From the NCBI RefSeq assembly GCF_003312425.1, contig NZ_QNUX01000002.1:310001-374000 (forward strand): a stretch of DNA of 64,000 nt, given 5' to 3'. The first letter of the stretch is position 1; the number at the start of each line of letters is the position of its first letter. A program made the translations under genes and the position numbers. This document shows positions 51,001 through 59,102 of this stretch, piece after piece. Below the pieces are notes generated by a model that was not told where the DNA came from, did no database searches, and saw nothing but the letters and a program-made list of their open reading frames with translations. The stretch comes from Flavobacterium psychrolimnae (GTDB lineage: Bacteria > Bacteroidota > Bacteroidia > Flavobacteriales > Flavobacteriaceae).

Positions 51001-53451
51001 CTACAAATCCTTGGCATTTTTTACTTTCTGATCAGTCAAAGCATATTTTAATACTTCGCTCATTTCTTTTACATAGTGAAAAGAAAGTCCTTCCAAATAT
51101 TCCGGTTTTATTTCATCAATATCACTCTTATTTTCATGACACAGAATAATTTCTTTGATATTCGCTCTCTTTGCAGCCAGAATTTTTTCTTTGATTCCAC
51201 CTACTGGCAACACTTTTCCACGCAACGTGATTTCTCCTGTCATCGCCAAATTTTTCTTCACTCGTTTTTGTGTAAACAAAGAAACCAACGAAGTTAGCAT
51301 TGCAATCCCTGCACTTGGACCGTCTTTTGGAGTAGCTCCCTCCGGAACGTGCAAGTGAATATTGTATTTAGAAAGAATCTCAGAATCCAATCCTAAAAGT
51401 TTTGCATTGGCCTTGATATATTCTAAAGCAATTGTTGCAGATTCTTTCATGACCGTACCTAAATTTCCAGTAATAGTCATGGTTCCCTTTCCAGGAGAAA
51501 GCAACGATTCTATAAACAGAATATCACCACCAACAGAGGTCCAAGCCAAACCAGTTACCACTCCGGCAACATCGTTGTTCTCGTATTTATCTCTTTCTAA
51601 TCTGGGAACACCAAGAGTTTTTATGATATCTTCGTCCGTTACTTTTTTGTTATACTCCTCTTCCATCGCAACTGATTTGGCTGCGTTACGGATAACTTGA
51701 GCAATTTTAGCTTCTAAACCACGAACTCCAGATTCACGTGTATATCCTTCAACAATTTTCTCCAATTGTTTTTTTCCAATGGTCAAATCTTTAGTTGTCA
51801 AACCATGCTCTTTCAATTGTCTTGGAAACAAATGCTGACGCGCAATCTCTACCTTTTCTTCAATCGTATAGCCTGACATTTTGATGATTTCCATTCTGTC
51901 TTTCAACGCAGGTTGGATGGCAGCCATATTATTAGAAGTGGCAATAAACATCACTTTAGATAAATCATATCCCATTTCAAGGAAGTTATCATAAAACGAA
52001 TTGTTTTGTTCCGGATCTAAAACCTCCAATAATGCAGATGAAGGATCACCTTGATTACTGTTAGATAGTTTATCGATTTCATCCAAAACAAAAACTGGAT
52101 TCGAAGTTCCCGCTTTTTTCAAACTTTGAATAATTCTTCCCGGCATGGCACCAATATAGGTTTTTCTGTGTCCGCGAATTTCCGCTTCATCACGCAATCC
52201 ACCAAGAGAAATTCTAACATATTTTCTACCTAATGCTTCTGCAATGGAGCGTCCAATTGAAGTTTTACCAACTCCAGGAGGACCTGTCAAACAAATAATT
52301 GGCGACTTCATATCATTTCGCAATTTTAAAACTGCCAAATGTTCTATCATTCTTTTCTTCACATCTTCAAGACCAAAATGATCTCTGTCCAATATTTTCT
52401 GAGCTCTTTTTAAATCGAAATTATCTTTAGAATATTCGTTCCAAGGCAATTCCAAGAACAACTCTAAGTAATTTCTTTGAATTCCAAAATCAGGCGCTTG
52501 TGGATTCATGCGGCGCATTTTAGACAATTCTTTTTCGAAATGTTTTTTGGTTTTCTCATCCCATTTTTTGGTCAAAGACTTTTGCAACATTTCGTCCATT
52601 TCCTCTTCCTGAGAAACACCACCCAATTCTTCTTGAATGGTTTTCATTTGTTGGTGCAAGAAATATTCACGTTGTTGTTGGTCTAAATCGAAACGAACTT
52701 TGGACTGAATATCATTTTTCAATTCGAGTTTTTGCAACTCAATATTCATATAACGAAGCGTCTCTAAAGCTCTTTCTTTCAATTCATTAATAGCCAACAA
52801 GTCTTGTTTCTCTTTAACAGAAAGATTCATATTAGAAGTCACAAAATTGACTAAAAATGATTGGCTTTCAATATTCTTAATGGCAAAAGTAGCTTCACTG
52901 GGAATGTTTGGACTTTCTTTAATAATTTGAATCGCTAATTCTTTGATTGAATCCAGAATCGCTACAAATTCAGTATCATTTTTCTTTGGTCTTTTTTCAG
53001 GAACTTCCTTGATTTTCGCAGTGATATAGGGCGTTTCATCAATAACAGCATCAATTTCGAAACGCTTTTTACCTTGAAGAATTACCGTTACATTCCCATC
53101 AGGCATTTTTAGCACGCGCAAAATACGAGCAACAGTACCTATTTTATGAATATCATCTTTGGTTGGATCTTCATCCTCTTCATTGATTTGAGCAACAACT
53201 CCAATCGTTTTTCCAGCGGCATTGGCGTCATTAATCAATTTAATTGATTTATCACGTCCCGCAGTAATTGGTATTACAACTCCTGGAAATAAAACCATAT
53301 TTCGCAAAGGTAAAATCGCCAATAATTCCGGTAAAGCCTCATTATTCATTTCCTCCTCGTCCTCGGGAGTCAAAAGTGGAATTAAATCTGCTTCCGAATC
53401 AAATTCCTGAAGTGACAGATTGTCAATAGTAAGTATTTTATGATTTGACAT
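51001..53451 (-). CDS. lon: ATP-dependent protease Lon (endopeptidase La)
   Basis: An 816-residue Lon protease. The N-terminal substrate-binding domain is LPELLAILPLRNMVLFPGVVIPITAGR. The AAA+ domain has Walker A CLTGPPGVGKTSIGRSIA near residue 385, Walker B VFVLDEIDKLSN, and sensor ATSNNMAAIQPALKDRMEII. The C-terminal protease domain contains the catalytic Ser in VPEGATPKDGPSAGIAMLTSLVSL and the Lys in VGGIKEKILAAKRANI. It degrades misfolded and short-lived regulatory proteins in the cytoplasm. A TAnnTTTG motif lies about 45 bases upstream. Size and motif order are standard. Confidence 0.97.
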   Translation of the reverse strand: MSNHKILTIDNLSLQEFDSEADLIPLLTPEDEEEMNNEALPELLAILPLRNMVLFPGVVIPITAGRDKSIKLINDANAAGKTIGVVAQINEEDEDPTKDDIHKIGTVARILRVLKMPDGNVTVILQGKKRFEIDAVIDETPYITAKIKEVPEKRPKKNDTEFVAILDSIKELAIQIIKESPNIPSEATFAIKNIESQSFLVNFVTSNMNLSVKEKQDLLAINELKERALETLRYMNIELQKLELKNDIQSKVRFDLDQQQREYFLHQQMKTIQEELGGVSQEEEMDEMLQKSLTKKWDEKTKKHFEKELSKMRRMNPQAPDFGIQRNYLELFLELPWNEYSKDNFDLKRAQKILDRDHFGLEDVKKRMIEHLAVLKLRNDMKSPIICLTGPPGVGKTSIGRSIAEALGRKYVRISLGGLRDEAEIRGHRKTYIGAMPGRIIQSLKKAGTSNPVFVLDEIDKLSNSNQGDPSSALLEVLDPEQNNSFYDNFLEMGYDLSKVMFIATSNNMAAIQPALKDRMEIIKMSGYTIEEKVEIARQHLFPRQLKEHGLTTKDLTIGKKQLEKIVEGYTRESGVRGLEAKIAQVIRNAAKSVAMEEEYNKKVTDEDIIKTLGVPRLERDKYENNDVAGVVTGLAWTSVGGDILFIESLLSPGKGTMTITGNLGTVMKESATIALEYIKANAKLLGLDSEILSKYNIHLHVPEGATPKDGPSAGIAMLTSLVSLFTQKRVKKNLAMTGEITLRGKVLPVGGIKEKILAAKRANIKEIILCHENKSDIDEIKPEYLEGLSFHYVKEMSEVLKYALTDQKVKNAKDL

Positions 53452-53495
53452 ATATTATTTAAGTCTTTTTGTCATTAAAAAATTCATTCTTTAAG

Positions 53496-53503
53496 CAAAT
53501 ATA
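53496..53503 (-). promoter_or_regulatory. -7 promoter element for lon
   Basis: TATATTTG on the minus strand fits TAnnTTTG, about 45 bases before the ATG at 53451. Confidence 0.6.
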
Positions 53504-53708
53504 AGGTTTCAAAATAGTCTTTTTATATAAAAGCGATGTTTAATCCTCAAAATTTGCATAACGGTAAAAGAGTCAATCTTTGTGCCAAAAGAAACTATCT
53601 TTATCCTATTTTTCATCAGAAAGTAAAAATACAGACCATGAAAACAGCAACAAATTAATCACTGCAGGAGCAATCAAATGAAAATTTTAGTTTTATTTTT
53701 ATAAAAGT

Positions 53709-53734
53709 GTAACAAAGAAAAAATTAACAAGTCC
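53709..53734 (+). promoter_or_regulatory. Candidate ECF-type promoter for the sigma operon
   Basis: GTAAC (53709-53713) and GTCC (53731-53734) are separated by 17 bases. This resembles the general ECF promoter form, an AAC-containing -35 box and a GTC-containing -10 box. The first gene encodes an ECF sigma factor, so this may be the site of autoregulation. It is a short motif match only. Confidence 0.4.
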
Positions 53735-53759
53735 TTACTATTAAATTACTAGCAGCTGT

Positions 53760-54314
53760 TTGAATGTAAATCAACATAATATCGAAGAATTGATTTTGCT
53801 CTGCAAGCAAAAAAATCAAAAAGCACAATGCGAAATTTACAATCGCTATGCAAAAGCCATGTATAATGTCTCGCAACGAATCGTAAAAGACAGCCATTTT
53901 GCAGAGGATGTAATGCAGGAAAGTTTCTTAAAAGCATTCACGCGAATAGATGATTACAAGCAAGAAGTTGCTTTTGGCGCTTGGCTAAAAAGAATTGTGG
54001 TGAATTGCAGTATTGATTTTTATAAAAAGAACAACCAATTCAAACCAGAAGATTTTGATGCGACACTTTATAAAATCGAAGAAACAGAAAATGGCATTTT
54101 AGAAAGCACTTCTTTCAAAGATTTAAAAGTAAAACAAATTTTAGACACCATCACTTCATTGAAATACAATTACAGAATGGTTTTAACACTATTTTTCATT
54201 GAAGGATACGACCAGGAAGAAATTAGCGAAATTTTGAATATCAGTTATGCCAATTGCAGAACTACACTGAGCAGAGCCAAAGATTGTTTGCGAAAAAAAC
54301 TAGAGGAAATATGA
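53760..54314 (+). CDS. RNA polymerase ECF sigma factor
   Basis: A 184-residue sigma-70 family protein with only regions 2 and 4. Region 2 includes RYAKAMYNVSQRIVKDSHFAEDVMQESFLKAF and AFGAWLKRIVVNCSIDFYK (about residues 26-95). Region 4 has the helix-turn-helix FFIEGYDQEEISEILNISYANCRTTLSRAKDCLRKKL (about 143-180). It would direct RNA polymerase to its own regulon, usually envelope functions in Bacteroidota. The start is a TTG at 53760, because the in-frame sequence has no ATG before the conserved core. Its stop overlaps the next start (ATGA), so the anti-sigma gene is translationally coupled. Confidence 0.93.
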   Translation: MNVNQHNIEELILLCKQKNQKAQCEIYNRYAKAMYNVSQRIVKDSHFAEDVMQESFLKAFTRIDDYKQEVAFGAWLKRIVVNCSIDFYKKNNQFKPEDFDATLYKIEETENGILESTSFKDLKVKQILDTITSLKYNYRMVLTLFFIEGYDQEEISEILNISYANCRTTLSRAKDCLRKKLEEI

Positions 54315-54847
54315 AAAAGGAAAATAAAAAACTAGACCAATTATTTGAAAAATTTGAAAATCAATGGGATGTCGAGTTACTAGAAAGTAATCATGAGCAA
54401 CGATTTGTACAAAAATTAAAATCTAAGAAATCGAATTGGAAACGTTTTGTTTCTATTGGAATCGCTGCTTCTATAGTACTTATATTAGGACTTTCAATTT
54501 TCAATACTACTCCTAAAAAAACTGAGGAATTACAATTTGCATCAAAAGAAACGAAACAAACAGATTCGATTTTTACTATTTTAATCGAAAAGGAATTAGA
54601 AAAAATAAAAGAAAAAAAATCACCTGAAAACGAAAAAATCATCGCTGATGCACTCAAACAAATGCGAATATTGGACAATGACTACGACAAAATAATTAAG
54701 GAACTCGAAATCAATGGAGAAAGTAAACAGATTATTTATGCAATGATCAGCAATCTTCAGACGCGGATTTCTTTTTTGCAAAGTGTACTGCAACATATTG
54801 AAAATAAGGAACAAAAAATAAACATAACTGATGAAAAAACAATGTAA
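54311..54847 (+). CDS. Probable anti-sigma factor, single-pass membrane protein
   Basis: A 178-residue protein. The amino part (MKKENKKLDQLFEKFENQWD...) is cytoplasmic. It is followed by one membrane segment at about residues 45-62 (FVSIGIAASIVLILGLSIFN) and a long helical, charged periplasmic part with heptad-like Leu/Ile spacing (KELEINGESKQIIYAMISNL, QSVLQHIENKEQKI). The layout and the ATGA overlap with the upstream sigma gene fit a membrane-bound anti-sigma factor that holds the sigma until an envelope signal releases it. No zinc-binding ZAS motif (HxxxCxxC) is present, so it is a non-ZAS type. The frame also starts at 54254, but that ATG lies inside the sigma gene. Confidence 0.8.
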   Translation: MKKENKKLDQLFEKFENQWDVELLESNHEQRFVQKLKSKKSNWKRFVSIGIAASIVLILGLSIFNTTPKKTEELQFASKETKQTDSIFTILIEKELEKIKEKKSPENEKIIADALKQMRILDNDYDKIIKELEINGESKQIIYAMISNLQTRISFLQSVLQHIENKEQKINITDEKTM

Positions 54848-55892
54848 AATACTGATTTTATTTATTTTAATTCCATTTTTTGGACATGCAATTGACAATG
54901 ATTTCCTGCATTCCAAAGAAAAAAATATTAAAAAAGCATATTATGTAAATCCTGACGCAACGCTTTCGATTGACAATTCGTACGGTACTATTTCAGTAAC
55001 AACTTGGAACGAAGACAAAATTGAACTTGACATAAGTATCAAAGTTAGCGGTGATAATGAGAATTGGGTCAACCAGCGCATTGAAACCATTGCTGTTGAT
55101 ATAGTCGCTTTGAAAGGAATGATTTCTGCCAAAACAATTCTGGGAAATTCCAGTTATAAAGGTCAAGGTAAAAACAATAGTTTTGAGATAAATTATACGC
55201 TCAAAATTCCAAAGAATGGAAGTGTAAAACTCAATAACAAATACGGCAATATCAGCACCTCTGATTTATTTGCAGAAGCGGATATCAAATGTAAATATGG
55301 AAAAATAACCTTGGGGAGATTGTCTGGAAACAGCAGTATTCAAATGGAATATTGCTCCAACTCGAGTATTGTATTTCTAAAAAATGGAATGGTAACAGCC
55401 AAATATTCGAATCTAAAAATTGGCGAAACAACTAAGTTAGATTTAATTTCGGATTACACGGATATCGAAATTGAGCAAAGTGATGCCATTAAATACAACA
55501 GTAAATATGGGAAAATCAGAATTCAAAATGTAAAAACCTTAGACGCATCAGGAAATTATTTGACGATAAAAATCGGAGAAGTGTTTGATTATTTAAAACT
55601 GAACACAAAATACAGTTCTTTAGCCGTTCAATCGATTAATGCAAAGGCAAATTCGGTTACTGTAGTTGCCGGATATACCGGAATCAATATTGGTTACCAG
55701 ACTAATTTTGCTTTTGATTTTAATGTTCTTTTAAAATACGCTACCTTTAAATATGACTCTGATTTAGAAATTGATTCTAAAGAAGAAGTATCAAATTCTA
55801 AAAAATACAGCGGTTTTCACAAGAAAAAAGGACTTAATAATTTGAATATAATTTCAGATTATGGAAACGTAACATTAACTAAAAACCAATAA
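54831..55892 (+). CDS. Exported beta-helix-like protein of the DUF4097/adhesin type
   Basis: A 353-residue protein with a signal peptide (MKKQCKILILFILIPFFGHA). The mature part is rich in repeated short strands, for example VNPDATLSIDNSYGTISVTTWNEDKIEL, SVKLNNKYGNISTSDLFAEADIKCKYGKITLGRLSG, KYNSKYGKIRIQNVKTL and NIISDYGNVTLTKNQ. The 'YGxI / YGNV' word recurs about every 20 to 40 residues. This is the pattern of a DUF4097/putative auto-transporter adhesin fold, in which each rung is one beta-helix turn. It may be surface-exposed or periplasmic, with a role in envelope sensing or adhesion; no enzymatic motif is seen. It overlaps the 3' end of the anti-sigma gene by 17 bases. Confidence 0.8.
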   Translation: MKKQCKILILFILIPFFGHAIDNDFLHSKEKNIKKAYYVNPDATLSIDNSYGTISVTTWNEDKIELDISIKVSGDNENWVNQRIETIAVDIVALKGMISAKTILGNSSYKGQGKNNSFEINYTLKIPKNGSVKLNNKYGNISTSDLFAEADIKCKYGKITLGRLSGNSSIQMEYCSNSSIVFLKNGMVTAKYSNLKIGETTKLDLISDYTDIEIEQSDAIKYNSKYGKIRIQNVKTLDASGNYLTIKIGEVFDYLKLNTKYSSLAVQSINAKANSVTVVAGYTGINIGYQTNFAFDFNVLLKYATFKYDSDLEIDSKEEVSNSKKYSGFHKKKGLNNLNIISDYGNVTLTKNQ

Positions 55893-55908
55893 CCTAAAAA
55901 CAAAACTT

Positions 55909-56643
55909 ATGAAAAAATCAATTCAATTATTTGTCAGTTGCGCAGTATTAATCACGTCGTTGGCTCAAGCACAATGGTCCAATAAAGCTAAAATAACTGG
56001 TAATGGAACTGTTGTGTCTGAAAAAAGAACAACATCTTCTTATAATGAAATTGCTGTAATAGGCTTTTTTGATGTGGAATTAGTTTCGGGAAATGAAGGA
56101 AACATAACTGTAAAAGGAGAAGAAAATTTACTGCCTTACATCAAAATTGAAGTTGTGAATCAAGTTTTGAAAATTTATTCAGAAAAGAACAAATACTTTA
56201 GCAGCAGTAAAGGAAAACAAATTATTATAACTGTTCCTTTCGAAAGTATTAATCAAGTTTCTTTGACCGGTTCCGGAGATGTATTGACTAAAAATCGTAT
56301 CCAATCAAAATCATTTTCAGCTAAACTAATTGGCTCCGGCGACATGAATTTAGAAGTAGAAACAGATGATCTTGACGCTAATTTAAGCGGTTCCGGAGAC
56401 TTAAAATTAACCGGAACAACAGTAAATTTAAACAGTAATTTAAACGGATCAGGCGATATAGATGCAGCAAATTTAAAAGCTAAAAACGTAACAGCGACCG
56501 TTTCTGGATCAGGAGATAATACAGTTTTCTGCAGTGAGAGCCTTCATGCCAGAGTTTCAGGTTCAGGAGATATTGAATATAAAGGCGATCCTAAGAAAAA
56601 AGATACCAAGGTTACTGGTTCAGGTAATATTTCAAAGTCTTAA
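55909..56643 (+). CDS. Head GIN domain-containing (DUF2807) exported protein with GSGD repeats
   Basis: A 244-residue protein with a signal peptide (MKKSIQLFVSCAVLITSLAQA). It has an N-terminal head (VVSEKRTTSSYNEIAVIGFFDVELVSGNEGNITVKGEENLLPYI), followed by a parallel beta-helix. The helix contains seven copies of the core word GSGD/N, at about residues 121-241, spaced 15 to 22 residues apart (LTGSGDVLT, LIGSGDMNL, LSGSGDLKL, LNGSGDIDA, VSGSGDNTV, VSGSGDIEY, VTGSGNISK). The DUF2807/head-GIN family is common in Bacteroidota, with unknown function. It is the last gene of the ECF operon, 16 bases after the DUF4097-like gene, and is followed by a terminator. Confidence 0.9.
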   Translation: MKKSIQLFVSCAVLITSLAQAQWSNKAKITGNGTVVSEKRTTSSYNEIAVIGFFDVELVSGNEGNITVKGEENLLPYIKIEVVNQVLKIYSEKNKYFSSSKGKQIIITVPFESINQVSLTGSGDVLTKNRIQSKSFSAKLIGSGDMNLEVETDDLDANLSGSGDLKLTGTTVNLNSNLNGSGDIDAANLKAKNVTATVSGSGDNTVFCSESLHARVSGSGDIEYKGDPKKKDTKVTGSGNISKS

Positions 56644-56666
56644 CTTCGAATTTAACATTATATAAT

Positions 56667-56698
56667 AAGGTGTTTTATTAATTTAAAACGCCTTTTTT
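56667..56698 (+). terminator. Terminator after the ECF operon
   Basis: AAGGTGTTTT / AAAACGCCTT stem (one G-T pair) followed by T7. It overlaps the 3' end of the convergent MFS gene (stop at 56678). Confidence 0.8.
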
Positions 56699-58003
56699 TG
56701 GTACTCGTTTCAACAAAATAACAGCTATCACAAAAAATACTCCCAGAAATACAATGGCAAGTCTAGGACTGCCAGTAATCTGATCAATAATTCCGTACAC
56801 TAACATTCCTATTACGATTCCAATTTTTTCTGCAACATCATAAAAACTAAAAAAAGAAGCTGTATCCTGCGTTTCTGGCAATAATTTAGAATAAGTTGAA
56901 CGTGATAAAGCTTGAATCCCTCCCATTACAAGTCCTGCAATTCCTGCCATAGCATAAAAATGTATTGGTAAAGCGATAAAAAATGCAAGTGCACAAAAAA
57001 CTGCCCAAATACAATTAATAAAAATCAAAGTTGGAATATTACCAAATTTTTCTGAGGCTCTGGAAGTTAGAACTGCACCAAGAACGGCAACTAATTGAAT
57101 GATTAAAATACAAATAATTAAACCCGTTGTACTCTCTGCTTTAGAAGACCAAGCAATTTCTTGTGCACCAAAGTAAGTGGCGACAAGCATTACAGTTTGC
57201 ACTGCCATACTAGAAACAAAAAAACCTCCTAAATATCGTTTCAATGCAATATTTTTTTTTAATAAAAACCATACTTTTTTTAACTCTTTAAAACCATTCA
57301 ATACAACATGGTGCGTTACTTTACTGTTTGCGTTTTTATTTCCTTTTGGTAAAAAATAATACGTGTACTGACTGAATAAAACCCACCAAACACCTACCAT
57401 TACAAAGGAATATCGCATGGCTTTCATAGCTGCTTCACCATCAGTCCCAGAAATCCCAAAAAGCTTTGGTTTCATAATCATCGCTAAATTGATAATTAAT
57501 AAAATTACACTTCCTATATATCCTAAGGAATATCCTTTGGCACTAATTTTATCTTGTTGCTCTACAAAAGCAATATCTGGTAGATAAGAATTATAAAAAA
57601 CTAAACTGCCCCAATATCCAATCAATCCTAGAAAATAAAATGCTAAACCAACGTATATATTGTCAAGATTGAACCAATACAATCCCATGCAGGACAAAGC
57701 TCCCAAATAACAAAAGAATTTCATAAATGATTTTTTATCTCCCACATAATCAGCAATACCAGACAATAATGGAGAAATAAAAGCCACCAATAAAAATGCA
57801 AAAGCGGTAACAAAACTAATTAAAGCTGAATTTTTGAGATGTAAGCCAAAAACATCAATGTAATGATCTCGTTCAGAAAACAAAGCTTCATAAAAAATTG
57901 GAAATACTGCAGATGCAATAGTAAGTGTATAAACGGAATTTGCCCAATCATAAAAAGCCCAAGCATTCAATAATTTTTTACTTCCTTTAGGTAAATCAGC
58001 CAT
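56678..58003 (-). CDS. MFS transporter, UMF22/Atg22-like family
   Basis: A 441-residue membrane protein with twelve hydrophobic segments. It opens SKKLLNAWAFYDWANSVYTLTIASAVFPIFYEALF, the signature of the UMF22 (vacuole effluxer Atg22-like) branch of the major facilitator superfamily. It has SGIADYVGDKKSFMKFFCYLGAL (the loop between helices 2 and 3) and GVMGGIQALSRS-like AGLVMGGIQALSRSTYSKLLPETQDTASFFSFYDVAEKIGIVIG near residue 360. Yeast Atg22 exports amino acids from the vacuole; the bacterial substrate is unknown. The C-terminus ends in RVPKKGVLN, convergent with the ECF operon and sharing its terminator. Confidence 0.9.
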   Translation of the reverse strand: MADLPKGSKKLLNAWAFYDWANSVYTLTIASAVFPIFYEALFSERDHYIDVFGLHLKNSALISFVTAFAFLLVAFISPLLSGIADYVGDKKSFMKFFCYLGALSCMGLYWFNLDNIYVGLAFYFLGLIGYWGSLVFYNSYLPDIAFVEQQDKISAKGYSLGYIGSVILLIINLAMIMKPKLFGISGTDGEAAMKAMRYSFVMVGVWWVLFSQYTYYFLPKGNKNANSKVTHHVVLNGFKELKKVWFLLKKNIALKRYLGGFFVSSMAVQTVMLVATYFGAQEIAWSSKAESTTGLIICILIIQLVAVLGAVLTSRASEKFGNIPTLIFINCIWAVFCALAFFIALPIHFYAMAGIAGLVMGGIQALSRSTYSKLLPETQDTASFFSFYDVAEKIGIVIGMLVYGIIDQITGSPRLAIVFLGVFFVIAVILLKRVPKKGVLN

Positions 58004-58130
58004 GTTTATTTTATTTATGTTGCGAATTTATTTAATTTTTATTGATAAAATCCAAAAAACAGCTTTATTTCATATTAACAAATTGCGTCATAATTGCAAT
58101 GTATTTAAAAGTCGCAAAATAGTATAACAA

Positions 58131-58162
58131 AAAAGGCTACTCTCACATGAGAATAGCCTTTC
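58131..58162 (-). terminator. Terminator for the M48 peptidase gene
   Basis: AAAGGCTAcTCTCA with its complement (58132-58161) and a short T tail on the minus strand, about 37 bases past the stop at 58199. Confidence 0.85.
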
Positions 58163-58198
58163 TAAATGTTCGAAAAAGAACATTATAATTTCAAATTG

Positions 58199-59014
58199 TT
58201 ATTTGTAAATAACTCCAACTTTAGCAGCTAAAGCTTTAGCTTCTGGAATTAATGCTTTCAAATTTGCAATTCTTGTTGCATCAGAAGGGTGTGTACTCAT
58301 AAATTCTGGCGGTGCTTGACCTGAAGATTGCGCAGACATTCTTTGCCAGAAGGTAATTGATTGTTCTGGATTATATCCTGCAATTGCCATTAGAGTAAGA
58401 CCAATTTTATCCGCTTCCGTTTCATGACCTCTACTAAAAGGAAGTATACCTAAGCCTTGAGAACCAATGCCATATGCTTGACTCCATATTTGTTGTGTTT
58501 GTTCACTTTTACCTCCAGTGGCTACTGCTACTCCTACAGCACCTAATTGTTGCAATTGAGATGCACTCATACGTTGCGCACCGTGATTTGCTAAGGCGTG
58601 AGAAACTTCATGTCCCATTACAGTAGCTAAACCTGCATCATCTTTAGTAATTGGCAAAATTCCTGAATAAACAACAATTTTCCCTCCTGGCATACACCAA
58701 GCATTCACTTCTTTATTATCAATTAATTTATATTCCCAACGGTAGTCCGCTAAATATTGTGATTGCCCTAAATAAATTAAATATTTTTCTGCAGCAGCCT
58801 TAATTCGCATCCCAACTGCTTCCACTTTTCTAGCATCTGCAGTTCCGGTAATTACTTTATTTTCCTTTAAAAAAGTACCGTATTGTTGAAAAGATGTTGG
58901 AAACAGTTCACTGTTAGAAACAAAATTTAAACTTTTTTTCCCTGTTATTGGATTAGTAGCACAAGAATAAACCAATCCTGCCGCAAAAATCCCTATTAAT
59001 AAATGCTTTTTCAT
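58199..59014 (-). CDS. M48 family zinc metalloprotease lipoprotein
   Basis: A 271-residue protein with a lipoprotein signal (MKKHLLIGIFAAGLVYSC, lipobox Cys at residue 18) followed by ATNPITGKKSLNFVS. The metal site is HEVSHALANHGAQRM (HExxH), with the third ligand in GHETEADKIGLTLMAIAGYNPEQS. This matches the Oma1/LoiP/BepA (M48) group of periplasmic or outer-membrane quality-control proteases. It lacks the TPR domain of BepA. It is anchored on the inner face of the outer membrane or in the periplasm and probably clears misfolded envelope proteins. A TAnnTTTG promoter (59038-59045) lies upstream. A short distance from the GH31 gene gives no clear link. Confidence 0.92.
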   Translation of the reverse strand: MKKHLLIGIFAAGLVYSCATNPITGKKSLNFVSNSELFPTSFQQYGTFLKENKVITGTADARKVEAVGMRIKAAAEKYLIYLGQSQYLADYRWEYKLIDNKEVNAWCMPGGKIVVYSGILPITKDDAGLATVMGHEVSHALANHGAQRMSASQLQQLGAVGVAVATGGKSEQTQQIWSQAYGIGSQGLGILPFSRGHETEADKIGLTLMAIAGYNPEQSITFWQRMSAQSSGQAPPEFMSTHPSDATRIANLKALIPEAKALAAKVGVIYK

Positions 59015-59037
59015 AATTTTAAATATTAAATATTTAA

Positions 59038-59045
59038 CAAAAATA
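59038..59045 (-). promoter_or_regulatory. -7 promoter element for the M48 peptidase gene
   Basis: TATTTTTG on the minus strand fits TAnnTTTG, 24 bases before the ATG. Confidence 0.55.
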
Positions 59046-59102
59046 CACGTATTCTAAAGTTTAATATTTACATAATTAAATATAAAAGTTTCAACTTTAT
59101 TG

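Larger units (their letters stand above)
53452..53759. other. Divergent spacer between lon and the ECF sigma gene
   Basis: About 310 bases, with a minus-strand TATATTTG for lon near the left edge and an ECF-type -35/-10 pair for the sigma gene near the right edge. The middle part has no convincing frame and no strong hairpin. Confidence 0.7.
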
